A stretch of 6,580 nucleotides of DNA from an uncultured Clostridia bacterium (GCA_946409885.1 CAMJYF010000109.1:1-6580); one strand, 5' to 3'; positions 1 through 5,827 are shown, counted from the stretch's first letter. Numbers and translations: made by a program. The notes: generated by a model from the sequence alone, not told the origin.

Positions 1-10
1 TGCGACAGCA

Positions 11-48
11 CCGCTCAACTAAGGCGCAGCCGCTCAACTAAGGCGCGC
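11..48. repeat. Two tandem copies of a 19-bp intergenic repeat
   Basis: The unit CCGCTCAACTAAGGCGC occurs at 11-27 and again, identically, at 30-46. This gives a 19-bp period with different two-base spacers (AG, then GC). A weaker partial copy, CCGCCCAACTT, starts at 53 and runs into the hairpin that follows. No convincing reading frame crosses the region, so it is an intergenic repeat downstream of the DUF362 gene. The array may continue beyond the left edge. Its function is unknown; it could be part of a dispersed intergenic repeat family, which cannot be tested from one window. Confidence 0.6.
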
Positions 49-61
49 AGTGCCGCCCAAC

Positions 62-84
62 TTGTCGCGCCAACAGCGCGACAA
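62..84. repeat. Perfect 9-bp inverted repeat (hairpin) downstream of the DUF362 gene
   Basis: TTGTCGCGC (62-70) and GCGCGACAA (76-84) are perfect reverse complements around a five-base CAACA loop. The hairpin lies about 30 nt past the DUF362 stop codon, where a terminator for that minus-strand gene would be expected. However, neither side is followed by a run of T, so it is not a standard intrinsic terminator. The right arm could instead pair with TTGTTCGCGC at 92-101 (one bulged T, seven-base loop), giving two mutually exclusive structures. Confidence 0.55.
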
Positions 85-115
85 ACTTCAATTGTTCGCG
101 CTTCGCTCGACGCCG

Positions 116-1339
116 CTAATCGATACACACCAGCCGGTATTCCCGTGAGCCCAGCCCGATTTCTTCCGCGTGCTCCAGCACGTGCACGCCGTTCAGCGCC
201 TCCATGCGGGCGATCAGCGAGCCCCCGTCCGGCGCGGCGTAGACAAGGTCCACGCAGGCCTGGTCCAGCGCCACCGGGTCAACGGAGGCCAGCATGCCCA
301 CGTCGTGCATATCCGGGGCCATCGGCGCCGCCAGACAGTCGCAATCCACGGAAAGCCGGTTCATCACGGAGAGATAGCGCATGTTGGCCCCGTTGTTCTC
401 ATAATCGGAAACGGCCTTTACCGCCTCCGCCATCGCCTCCAGCCAGGCGTTCTGGTCGGCGTGGAGAATGGTCCCCGTTGTGCGGGTTCCGGCGGAATGG
501 ATATAGATTTTTCCCTTTTTGGTGGACATGCCGATCCCCACGTTCTTGATGGCGCCGCCGAACCCCGCCATGGGGTGGCCCTTGAAGTGGGTCAGCACCA
601 GCACGCTGTCGTAGTCGGCGATATGGCTGCCCACGATGGCCTTTTTCAGCCGGGCGCCGCCCTCCAGCGGAAGCTCTTTTCCGCCGTCCTCGTCCAGCAG
701 GTCAAAGGCGGCAACGGCGGTGTAGCCCCTGTCCTTCGCCGCCTGTTTGCTGAGAAGGGCGGAGGAGCGCACGCCCCCGTAGGCGGTCATGCATTCGATG
801 ATCGTGCCGTTGATATCCTTCACCAGCGGGCCGATCAGCTCCGGTTTCAGAAAATTGGTCAGCTGCGATTCCCCGGTCGTCAGCTTGACGGCGATCCTCC
901 CCGGCAGCGCGGGGACCAGAAAAGCGTACAGCAGCCGCAGCGCGTCCGCGTTGATCTCTTTGGTAAAAAAAACCTCGGGGGCGCTTTCTTCCTCCGTGCG
1001 GTGCGCCAGCGCGGAAAGGGGAATCACAGCGCCGTTGGTCGTCAGCGTCGCGGAGGCGTCGGCCCCGCCCGCCTCCTCTGTCGGCGCGGCTGTCTCCGCT
1101 GGCGCGGCCGTCTCAGCCGACGCTTCTGTGGGCGGCGGAACAGTCGGCGCGGTATTTTCCGCGGCGGTGGAAAGGGAAGCGGCCGTCGGGCTTTCCGTTC
1201 CGGCGGAAACGTCCTCCTCCGGACTCGCTGCCCTGCCGCAGCCGCATACCAGCAGCAGCGCCGCCAGCAGCGCCGCCGGCAGGCGCCGTTTTGCCGCGGG
1301 GCGCGCAGGCCTTGCGCCGGAATGCGCGGAACGTGCCAT
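116..1339 (-). CDS. DUF362 domain lipoprotein
   Basis: This 407-residue protein has a basic N-terminus, a hydrophobic segment (about residues 20-32) and a lipobox V31-C32-G33-C34. It is therefore probably an exported lipoprotein anchored at C34. A Thr/Ala/Glu/Pro-rich linker follows (about 38-95, with an ETAAPAETAAP repeat). Residues about 122-407 match the DUF362 family: VFFTKEI near 123, LPGRIAVKL at 145-153, HFKGHPMAGFGGAIKN at 251-266, VDCDC at 331-335 and SVDPVALDQACVDLVY at 352-367. The biochemical role of DUF362 is not established; many relatives carry a 4Fe-4S ferredoxin domain, and no such CxxCxxC cluster motif is present here. The start at 1339 is supported by a GGG-containing purine tract (complement of 1350-1355) ten bases upstream and by a good promoter. 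The gene is transcribed divergently from rsmD and appears monocistronic within the window. The family call is confident; the function is unknown. Confidence 0.88.
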   Translation of the reverse strand: MARSAHSGARPARPAAKRRLPAALLAALLLVCGCGRAASPEEDVSAGTESPTAASLSTAAENTAPTVPPPTEASAETAAPAETAAPTEEAGGADASATLTTNGAVIPLSALAHRTEEESAPEVFFTKEINADALRLLYAFLVPALPGRIAVKLTTGESQLTNFLKPELIGPLVKDINGTIIECMTAYGGVRSSALLSKQAAKDRGYTAVAAFDLLDEDGGKELPLEGGARLKKAIVGSHIADYDSVLVLTHFKGHPMAGFGGAIKNVGIGMSTKKGKIYIHSAGTRTTGTILHADQNAWLEAMAEAVKAVSDYENNGANMRYLSVMNRLSVDCDCLAAPMAPDMHDVGMLASVDPVALDQACVDLVYAAPDGGSLIARMEALNGVHVLEHAEEIGLGSREYRLVCID

Positions 1340-1371
1340 CTGTTTTCATCCCTTTCTTTTCTTCTGCTTAT

Positions 1372-1400
1372 ATCCTAACAGTTTACGCATATTCTGTCAA
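1372..1400 (-). promoter_or_regulatory. Sigma-A type promoter for the DUF362 gene
   Basis: Read on the minus strand, a perfect TTGACA -35 box (1400-1395) is followed after exactly 17 bases by TAGGAT (1377-1372) as the -10 box. Transcription would begin near 1365, leaving a leader of about 25 nt that contains the purine-rich ribosome binding site. The -10 box is imperfect (4 of 6 bases match consensus). Confidence 0.7.
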
Positions 1401-1443
1401 GACGAAGAAAACCGCGTATTTTCGGCGTTTTCGGAAAAATTAC

Positions 1444-1473
1444 TTGACAAACCCCCCTCTTTCGTGGGATAAT
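1444..1473 (+). promoter_or_regulatory. Sigma-A type promoter for the rsmD-coaD operon
   Basis: A perfect TTGACA (1444-1449) and GATAAT (1468-1473) are separated by 18 bases. Transcription is expected to start near 1480. That would put the ATG at 1490 only about 10 nt into the message with no ribosome binding site, which favours the second ATG at 1502 as the rsmD start. The two divergent -35 boxes are about 45 bp apart; between them lies a direct repeat of TTTTCGG (1419-1425 and 1428-1434). Confidence 0.75.
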
Positions 1474-1501
1474 ACTATAGATATAAAATATGGTGGTGCG
1501 T

Positions 1502-2050
1502 ATGCGTATAATTGCGGGCAGCGCCCGCGGCAGGAAGCTGTTTTCGCCGGAAGGCATGGACGTGCGGCCTACCACGGACAAGGTCAAGGAATCTCTTTTC
1601 AATATCATTCAGTTCGAGATTCCCGGCGCCCGCGTGCTGGATCTGTTTTCCGGCACCGGTCAGCTGGGGCTGGAAGCCCTCAGCCGCGGCGCGGCGGAGG
1701 CGGTCTTTGTGGACGCCTCCGGCAAATCCCTTGCCACCGTCAAAAAGAACGTGGCGCTGTGCGGGTTCGGCGACCGGTCAAGGCTGGTCAGCGGCGACGC
1801 GTTCGCGTATCTGGCCCGGGGGGAAGGCCCCTTCGATCTCGTCTTTCTGGATCCGCCCTACCATAAGGGGCTGTGCGACAGGGCGCTGGCGCTGCTGTCG
1901 CCGTGCCTTGGCGAACAGGCGGCTGTGATCTGCGAGACCCAGGCCGACGAGGCCCTGCCGGAGCGCTGCGGAGAGCTGGTCCTTCACCGGGAATACCGCT
2001 ATTCCGCGATCATGCTCCGCGTCTATCGCCGGAAAGAACGGGAGGAATGA
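1502..2050 (+). CDS. rsmD: 16S rRNA (guanine(966)-N(2))-methyltransferase RsmD
   Basis: RsmD is a cytoplasmic SAM-dependent methyltransferase that methylates N2 of G966 of 16S rRNA during 30S assembly. The 182-residue product has the family's usual length and layout: N-terminal MRIIAGSARGRKL; RPTTDKVKESLFNII at 22-36; the SAM-binding motif DLFSGTGQLG at 47-56; the acidic end of the second strand at D71; and the catalytic DPPY at 117-120, preceded by DLVFL. The frame could also begin at 1490, adding four residues. I chose 1502 because family members normally start at MR(I/V)I, because GGTGGTG lies just upstream, and because 1490 would be almost leaderless. It is the first gene of an operon and ends one base before coaD. 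The rsmD-coaD pair is a common arrangement in Bacillota. Confidence 0.93.
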   Translation: MRIIAGSARGRKLFSPEGMDVRPTTDKVKESLFNIIQFEIPGARVLDLFSGTGQLGLEALSRGAAEAVFVDASGKSLATVKKNVALCGFGDRSRLVSGDAFAYLARGEGPFDLVFLDPPYHKGLCDRALALLSPCLGEQAAVICETQADEALPERCGELVLHREYRYSAIMLRVYRRKEREE

Positions 2051-2051
2051 A

Positions 2052-2540
2052 ATGTCGTCCATTGCCGTATGCCCCGGCAGCTTTGATCCCATCACTGTCG
2101 GGCATCTGAATATCATTTCCAGAACAGCAAAGCTGTTCGACCGGGTCATCGTGGTGGTGATGACCAACGCCAGAAAGGCCTCCGGCGCGTTTTCGCCGGA
2201 GGAGCGGGTCGATTTCATCCGCCGTTCCATCACGGATCTTCCCAACGTGGAGGTGGATTACTACGACGGCCTGCTGGCCGAGTACGTGGAGAAAAAGGGC
2301 GCCGTGGCCATCGTCAAGGGCCTTCGGGTGCTTTCCGACTATGAGGATGAGTTCAAGCAGGCCCTGACCAACAAAAAGCTGGCCAAAAATGTGGAAACGA
2401 TCTTTATGGTCACCGATACGGAGTATATGTTCCTCAGCTCCAGCGTGGTGAAGGAGGTCTGCCGTTTCGGCGGCGACGTGTCCGATTTCGTTCCCGCGCC
2501 GATCAAAGACGATATCGTGAAAAGACTAAGAGAAAGGTGA
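2052..2540 (+). CDS. coaD: Phosphopantetheine adenylyltransferase CoaD
   Basis: CoaD transfers AMP from ATP to 4'-phosphopantetheine to make dephospho-CoA, the penultimate step of coenzyme A synthesis, in the cytoplasm. The 162-residue protein is typical in length. Visible hallmarks are PGSFDPITVGH at 8-18, containing the nucleotidyltransferase T-x-G-H motif (T15, G17, H18); the basic R41-K42 pair in the substrate-binding loop; KGLR at 89-92; and LSSSVVKE at 128-135, the family's ISSS-type ATP-binding motif. The start is fixed by a GGAGG ribosome binding site (2041-2045) inside the end of rsmD, six bases before the ATG. The one-base gap from rsmD implies co-transcription and probably coupled translation. 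Nothing appears missing or truncated. Confidence 0.96.
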   Translation: MSSIAVCPGSFDPITVGHLNIISRTAKLFDRVIVVVMTNARKASGAFSPEERVDFIRRSITDLPNVEVDYYDGLLAEYVEKKGAVAIVKGLRVLSDYEDEFKQALTNKKLAKNVETIFMVTDTEYMFLSSSVVKEVCRFGGDVSDFVPAPIKDDIVKRLRER

Positions 2541-2546
2541 TATAAC

Positions 2547-3110
2547 ATGAACAACGTTGAAGATTTGCTCAATCAGATCGAAGATATCCTGGAAGAGGGA
2601 AAGCAGAGCCTGATGGGCGGCGGCAAGGTGAAGGTGGACGCGGAAGCCATCCGTTCCATCATCTCCGATATCCGCATGAGCTTTCCGGAGGAAGTGATCC
2701 AGGCCAGAAAGATCGCCGCGGAGCGCAAGGTGATCCTGGCGCAGGCCTCCGACGCCGCCGAGCTGAAGGTAAAGCAGGCGGATATCCAGGCTCGCAAGAT
2801 GATCGAGGAAAGCGAGATCACAAAGAACGCCCAGCTGCACGCCAACGAGATCATCAACGACGCCAAGGCGCAGGCGGTGGAGATCATTGAAAAGGCCAAG
2901 GCCAACTCCAATGAGATCACCGAGAACGCGCAGAAGTGGGCCAACGATCTCCGCGCCAGCGCCAGCACGTTTGTGGAGACCATCATGGGCGAGACCGACG
3001 AGATCCTCTCCACCAGCATCGAGGAGTTCAGCAAGAGCCTCAACAAGGTCCGTATCGCTTCCCAGCAGTTGAAGTCCGTCACCGTCAAAAAAGCGGCCGG
3101 CAACGAATAA
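2547..3110 (+). CDS. Hendecad-repeat coiled-coil protein (function unknown)
   Basis: This 187-residue soluble protein has no signal peptide or membrane segment. After a short acidic N-terminal helix (1-20) comes GGGKVKVD (24-31) and a helical segment with SFPEEVIQARKI (45-56). Residues about 65-137 form a coiled coil with 11-residue periodicity: four consecutive units begin at N94, D105, K116 and N127, each of the pattern (N/D/K)A(Q/K)xxxxEIIx, and two weaker ones precede at about 65 and 76. Hendecads suggest a right-handed or straight coiled coil like the peripheral stalks of rotary ATPases, and relatives are sometimes labelled as ATPase subunit or DivIVA-like for that reason. No catalytic motif is visible, so I do not assign a function. 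An AAAGGTGA ribosome binding site overlaps the coaD stop, six bases before this ATG, so it belongs to the rsmD-coaD operon. Confidence 0.85.
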   Translation: MNNVEDLLNQIEDILEEGKQSLMGGGKVKVDAEAIRSIISDIRMSFPEEVIQARKIAAERKVILAQASDAAELKVKQADIQARKMIEESEITKNAQLHANEIINDAKAQAVEIIEKAKANSNEITENAQKWANDLRASASTFVETIMGETDEILSTSIEEFSKSLNKVRIASQQLKSVTVKKAAGNE

Positions 3111-3131
3111 ATCTGTCATAAATCAACGCAG

Positions 3132-3163
3132 CCCCGCATACATTGTCCGTGCGGGGTGTGTTT
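3132..3163 (+). terminator. Terminator-like hairpin overlapping the next gene's ribosome binding site
   Basis: CCCCGCA (3132-3138) pairs perfectly with TGCGGGG (3150-3156) around an 11-base loop and is followed by TGTGTTT. The hairpin lies 21 nt after the stop of the coiled-coil gene, the usual place for an intrinsic terminator. The T-run is short and interrupted, so termination may be weak. The right arm (GGGG) is also the only plausible Shine-Dalgarno sequence for the ATG at 3164, so the same hairpin would block translation of that gene when folded. Confidence 0.5.
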
Positions 3164-3628
3164 ATGTCACATTTGGTCTCTTACCGTCTGTCCCACTGTC
3201 TCTATTTTCTGGCGGCTCCCTTGCTGCTCGTCCTGCTGCTGGCGGCGATCTTCCGCGGCGCCCGGCCCGCCGCGGCCCTGCCGGATGAACGCGCCGCCGC
3301 GGCGCAGGCCTTTCTGGCCGGCTGCGGCTGGAAGGCGGATCCCGCCTCCTGCGAACGCGCGGAGGTGGTCATCCCGGAACGCTTCGGCGAGGTATACCGG
3401 CAGTATAACGAGCTGCTGCGCCGACAGGGGTACGATCTGACGCCCTACCGGGGGCGGCGCGCGGTCAGGTTCACCTTTACCCTGGCGGAGCATCCCTTCC
3501 CGGAGGAAGTCGGTCCCGTTCATGCCAACGTCCTGTTTGTGGGGGACGAGATCGTGGCGGCGGATCTTTGCTCCGTGGGGATCAACGGGTTTATGGAGGC
3601 CATCGGCGGCCGGCCCGCGGAGCCGTAA
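3164..3628 (+). CDS. Membrane-anchored DUF4830 domain protein
   Basis: The product is 154 residues: a short N-terminus, one hydrophobic segment (about residues 13-30, Leu/Ala-rich) and an Ala/Arg-rich stretch, then a domain (about 48-148) resembling DUF4830. The domain features are FLAGCGWKADP at 50-60, VVIPERFGEVYRQYNELLRRQGYDL at 68-92 and DLCSVGINGFMEAIGG at 134-149. The domain is predicted to lie outside the membrane, held by an uncleaved anchor or released after cleavage. Its function is unknown. The frame extends upstream to a TTG at 3143 and a GTG at 3158, but the ATG at 3164 has GGGGTG five bases before it and is the best start. It lies between the coiled-coil gene and a pseudouridine synthase gene 11 nt downstream, with which it is probably co-transcribed. 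Confidence 0.75.
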   Translation: MSHLVSYRLSHCLYFLAAPLLLVLLLAAIFRGARPAAALPDERAAAAQAFLAGCGWKADPASCERAEVVIPERFGEVYRQYNELLRRQGYDLTPYRGRRAVRFTFTLAEHPFPEEVGPVHANVLFVGDEIVAADLCSVGINGFMEAIGGRPAEP

Positions 3629-3639
3629 TACAGTTTACA

Positions 3640-4377
3640 ATGGAAAAAATCAGGATCGACAGGTTCCTTTCCTCCCAGCTCGGGATATCCCGCGGGGACG
3701 CCAAAAAGCTGCTGCGCGGCGGCGTCGTCACCGCCAACGGGGCGCCGGTCTCTAAAGCCGAGCAGACGGTTGACGCCGGCGCGGATCTGGTGGCGGTGGG
3801 CGGAAAGGCGCTTTCTTATAAAAAACATTTATATATCATGATGAACAAGCCTCCCGGCGTCATCTCGGCCTCCCGGGATCCGAAGGAGCCCACCGTGGTG
3901 GATCTGCTGCCGGAGGAGCTGAAGCGGCCGGGCCTTTTCCCCGCCGGCCGGCTGGATAAGGATACCACCGGTTTTGTGCTGCTGACAGACGACGGGGTGT
4001 TCGCCCATGAGATCCTCTCCCCCCGGAAGCACGTCCCCAAAAATTATACCGCGCGTGTGGGGCGGCGGCTGACGGAGGCGGAGGAGGAGCGGTTCCGCGG
4101 CGGGATGACCGCGGGGGGCGTTTCCTACGCGCCGGCGCTGCTTGCCTTTGCGGGGGCGGACGAAACGGACGGGACCTTTCTGTATTCCGTCACCATCCGG
4201 GAGGGAAAGTACCATCAGCTGAAGCTGATGTTCGCCGCGCTGGGCGCGCCCATCCTGCGGCTGCACCGCAACCGCATCGGCGGCGTGTCGCTGGACCCCG
4301 CCCTCGCGCCGGGCCAGGCGCGGGAATTAACGCGGGAAGAGCTGTTTTCCGTCAGAAATACAGCTGACTTTCGTTAA
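3640..4377 (+). CDS. RsuA-family 16S/23S rRNA pseudouridine synthase
   Basis: This 245-residue enzyme isomerises a specific uridine in rRNA to pseudouridine. It has an N-terminal S4 RNA-binding domain (about 1-48: IRIDRFLSSQLGISRGDAKKLLRGG), then the catalytic domain: YIMMNKPPGVISA at 65-77, GRLDKDTTGFVLLTDDG at 103-119 with catalytic D106, HVPKNYTARV at 131-140, and EGKYHQLKLMFAALG at 188-202. Length and layout resemble RsuA (U516 of 16S rRNA), but RluB/E/F relatives share these motifs and the target cannot be fixed here, so no symbol is given. The start at 3640 is chosen because the S4 domain begins at once. There is no good ribosome binding site, which suggests coupling to the DUF4830 gene ending 11 nt upstream. 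Position 196 is Leu where the family motif HQ(V/I)KRMF has Arg. A strong terminator follows. Confidence 0.92.
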   Translation: MEKIRIDRFLSSQLGISRGDAKKLLRGGVVTANGAPVSKAEQTVDAGADLVAVGGKALSYKKHLYIMMNKPPGVISASRDPKEPTVVDLLPEELKRPGLFPAGRLDKDTTGFVLLTDDGVFAHEILSPRKHVPKNYTARVGRRLTEAEEERFRGGMTAGGVSYAPALLAFAGADETDGTFLYSVTIREGKYHQLKLMFAALGAPILRLHRNRIGGVSLDPALAPGQARELTREELFSVRNTADFR

Positions 4378-4434
4378 AATACACAACGACCGATTTGTCA
4401 AAAACAGATCGAAAAGTTGTGTATTTTTTGTTTT
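4376..4434 (+). terminator. Bipartite intrinsic terminator after the pseudouridine synthase gene
   Basis: AAAATACACAAC (4376-4387, starting inside the TAA stop) pairs perfectly over 12 bases with GTTGTGTATTTT (4416-4427). An inner stem, CGATTTGT (4391-4398) with ACAGATCG (4404-4411, one G-U pair), closes a five-base loop. A T-rich tail follows (4424-4434, one G inside). The A-run on the left arm would give a U-run on the opposite strand, so it may work in both directions. It marks the end of the upstream cluster. Confidence 0.88.
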
Positions 4435-4502
4435 ATTCGTTCCCTTTGTGATTGTTTTGAATAAAAAAGCCTCAATTAATTTGTAAATATTAATGAAAGG
4501 TC

Positions 4503-4531
4503 TTGCTTTTTTTGTAAAAATTGAGTATAAT
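4503..4531 (+). promoter_or_regulatory. Sigma-A type promoter for the PucR/CdaR-type regulator
   Basis: TTGCTT (4503-4508) and a perfect TATAAT (4526-4531) are separated by 17 bases. The sequence just upstream (about 4474-4497) is very A+T rich, like an UP element, and contains ATTAAT twice (4475-4480 and 4489-4494). Transcription should begin near 4538, giving a leader of about 49 nt. The 4378-4586 gap holds only the preceding terminator and this promoter region; I see no gene in it. Confidence 0.8.
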
Positions 4532-4537
4532 CAATTT
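4518..4537. promoter_or_regulatory. Candidate operator: perfect inverted repeat over the -10 box
   Basis: AAATTGA (4518-4524) and TCAATTT (4531-4537) are perfect reverse complements separated by GTATAA, so the palindrome sits on the -10 box and spans almost to the start of transcription. A dimeric repressor bound here would block RNA polymerase. A half-site, TCAATT, also occurs at 4472-4477, 59 bp upstream. Autoregulation by the downstream regulator is a reasonable guess, but the A+T richness means a chance palindrome is possible. Confidence 0.45.
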
Positions 4538-4586
4538 GCAACGTGTGGTGATTATGTCCAATGCCATTTGAAAGGAAGAAAAAAAG

Positions 4587-5669
4587 ATGTCGAATCGGCT
4601 TTTTCAGAGTGTTATCCACCAGATGAAGGACGTCGTCGAGCGCCTGTGCGGCGTGATCGACGAAAAGGGAATGGTGATCGCCTGTTCCGACAACGCCAGG
4701 ATCGGCGAAGGGCTGTCCGTCAATATGGCGGCCCTGTCCTCCGGCGAGCCGGTATTTTACAACGGCTATACCTATAAATCCTTCGGCTCCCCCATGCAGA
4801 CGGAATACAGCGTTTTTGTGGACGGCGGCGACGAGCAGGCCAAAAAGTACGCCGGTCTGATCGCCGTGTCGCTGATGAGCATCAAGCAGTACTATGATGA
4901 AAAGTACGACCGGGGCAACTTCATCAAAAACGTGCTGCTGGACAACATCCTCCCCGGCGATATCTACCTGAAATCACGCGAGCTGCATTTCAACAACGAT
5001 TCCCTGCGGGTGGTGTTCCTGGTCCGGCTGCAGAACGCCGCCGAGATCTCCATGTTCGATATCATCCAGTCGCTTTTCCCGGACAAGAGCAAGGATTTTG
5101 TCATCAGCATCAGCGAGTCCGACGTGGCCATCGTCAAGGATATCTCCGCCGCCGTTGACTCCAAGGACCTGGAAAAGCTGGCCCGTTCCATCGTGGACGC
5201 GCTGGGCACCGATCTGTCCGGCCGCGCCGTCATCGGCATCGGCACCGCCGTCAAGGGCATCAAGGATCTGGCCAAGTCCTTCAAGGAGGCCCAGATCGCC
5301 CTGGAGGTGGGCAAGGTCTTCGATACGGAAAAGGTCATCGTCAGCTATGAGAACCTGGGCATCGCCCGGCTGATCTACCAGCTGCCCTCCACCCTTTGCG
5401 ATATGTTCCTGAAGGAGGTCTTCAAGCGCGGCTCCATCGAGTCGCTGGACAGCGAGACCCTGTTCACCATCCAGAAATTCTTTGAAAACAACCTGAACGT
5501 GTCCGAAACGTCCCGTAAGCTGTTCGTCCACCGCAACACCCTGGTGTACCGGCTGGAAAAGATCCGCAAGCTGACGGGGCTTGACCTGCGGGAGTTTGAC
5601 GACGCCATCGTTTTTAAGGTGGCGCTGATGGTCAAGAAATATCTGGACTCCTCTCCCATCAAGTACTGA
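4587..5669 (+). CDS. PucR/CdaR-family transcriptional regulator
   Basis: The 360-residue protein has an N-terminal sensory-type region (about 1-105, containing VIDEKGMVIACSDNARIGE, reminiscent of a PAS/GAF-like or sugar-diacid recognition fold), a middle region (about 140-255) consistent with the degenerate GGDEF-like domain of this family, and a C-terminal PucR-type helix-turn-helix (about 298-350). The last includes the family hallmark FFENNLNVSETSRKLFVHRNTLVYRLEKIRKLTG (297-330). PucR/CdaR proteins usually activate transcription in response to small molecules; the ligand here is unknown. An AAAGGAAG ribosome binding site (4571-4578) precedes the ATG. It has its own promoter with a palindrome on the -10 box, which hints at autoregulation. 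It lies just upstream of ftsE in the same orientation, with no clear terminator between, so read-through into ftsE is possible. Family call confident; targets inferred only. Confidence 0.9.
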   Translation: MSNRLFQSVIHQMKDVVERLCGVIDEKGMVIACSDNARIGEGLSVNMAALSSGEPVFYNGYTYKSFGSPMQTEYSVFVDGGDEQAKKYAGLIAVSLMSIKQYYDEKYDRGNFIKNVLLDNILPGDIYLKSRELHFNNDSLRVVFLVRLQNAAEISMFDIIQSLFPDKSKDFVISISESDVAIVKDISAAVDSKDLEKLARSIVDALGTDLSGRAVIGIGTAVKGIKDLAKSFKEAQIALEVGKVFDTEKVIVSYENLGIARLIYQLPSTLCDMFLKEVFKRGSIESLDSETLFTIQKFFENNLNVSETSRKLFVHRNTLVYRLEKIRKLTGLDLREFDDAIVFKVALMVKKYLDSSPIKY

Positions 5670-5827
5670 TCGGACTGTTTTAATGTAGAATTAAGCTATT
5701 ATCATTATGATATCTGTATTCATCGGGGCTGTAACGCGTCCCGGGCGATCCTCCGCGGAGCGGTCTTTTCCGTTGCCGGACGGGCTTGCGCGGCGCGGGA
5801 ACAGCCTTTCAGCAAAGGAATCATGAT
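5670..5827 (+). promoter_or_regulatory. Structured leader/intergenic region upstream of ftsE
   Basis: The first 50 bases are A+T rich and contain the perfect palindrome TATCAT-T-ATGATA (5700-5712). TATTAT (5697-5702) or TATGAT (5706-5711) could be a -10 box, but no good -35 box is placed for either. The remaining ~100 bases are G+C rich with short inverted repeats (CTCCGCGGAG at 5751-5760; CCGT/ACGG at 5770-5783). Just before ftsE, CCTTT (5805-5809) pairs with AAAGG (5814-5818) around a four-base loop, hiding the ftsE ribosome binding site AAAGGAA (5814-5820). No intrinsic terminator for the regulator gene is evident. I recognise no known riboswitch. Confidence 0.4.

Noticed and set aside
11..48. 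CRISPR array
   Set aside because: Only two full copies with two-base spacers; this is a short tandem repeat, not repeats separated by unique 30-40 bp spacers.
170..1378. Long plus-strand open frame (402 codons) antisense to the DUF362 gene
   Set aside because: High G+C removes stop codons from the opposite strand. The product is a low-quality His/Arg/Gly-rich string without family features, whereas the minus-strand gene has clear motifs, a promoter and a ribosome binding site.
1490..1501. ATG at 1490 as the rsmD start
   Set aside because: It would be nearly leaderless relative to the predicted transcription start and would add four residues absent from typical RsmD. The ATG at 1502 fits the family and has a GGTGGTG upstream.
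2526..3119. Minus-strand open frame (197 codons) across the coiled-coil gene
   Set aside because: It is a shadow of the plus-strand gene, which has a ribosome binding site, operon spacing and clear hendecad periodicity.
3143..3163. TTG (3143) or GTG (3158) as the start of the DUF4830 gene
   Set aside because: The TTG lies in the hairpin loop without a ribosome binding site, and the GTG overlaps the likely Shine-Dalgarno. The ATG at 3164 is better placed.
4493..4777. Open frame of 94 codons starting upstream of the regulator
   Set aside because: It begins within the promoter region, overlaps the true gene out of frame, and becomes Arg/Gly-rich as expected for an alternate frame.
4974..5531. 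Minus-strand open frame (185 codons) inside the PucR/CdaR-type regulator gene
   Set aside because: Its Gly/Asp/Leu-rich translation is typical of antisense to GC-rich coding DNA. The sense strand has unmistakable family motifs.
5751..5783. Intrinsic terminator after the regulator gene at CTCCGCGGAG followed by TCTTTTCC
   Set aside because: The palindrome leaves too small a loop for a stable long stem and the T-run is short and not directly adjacent.
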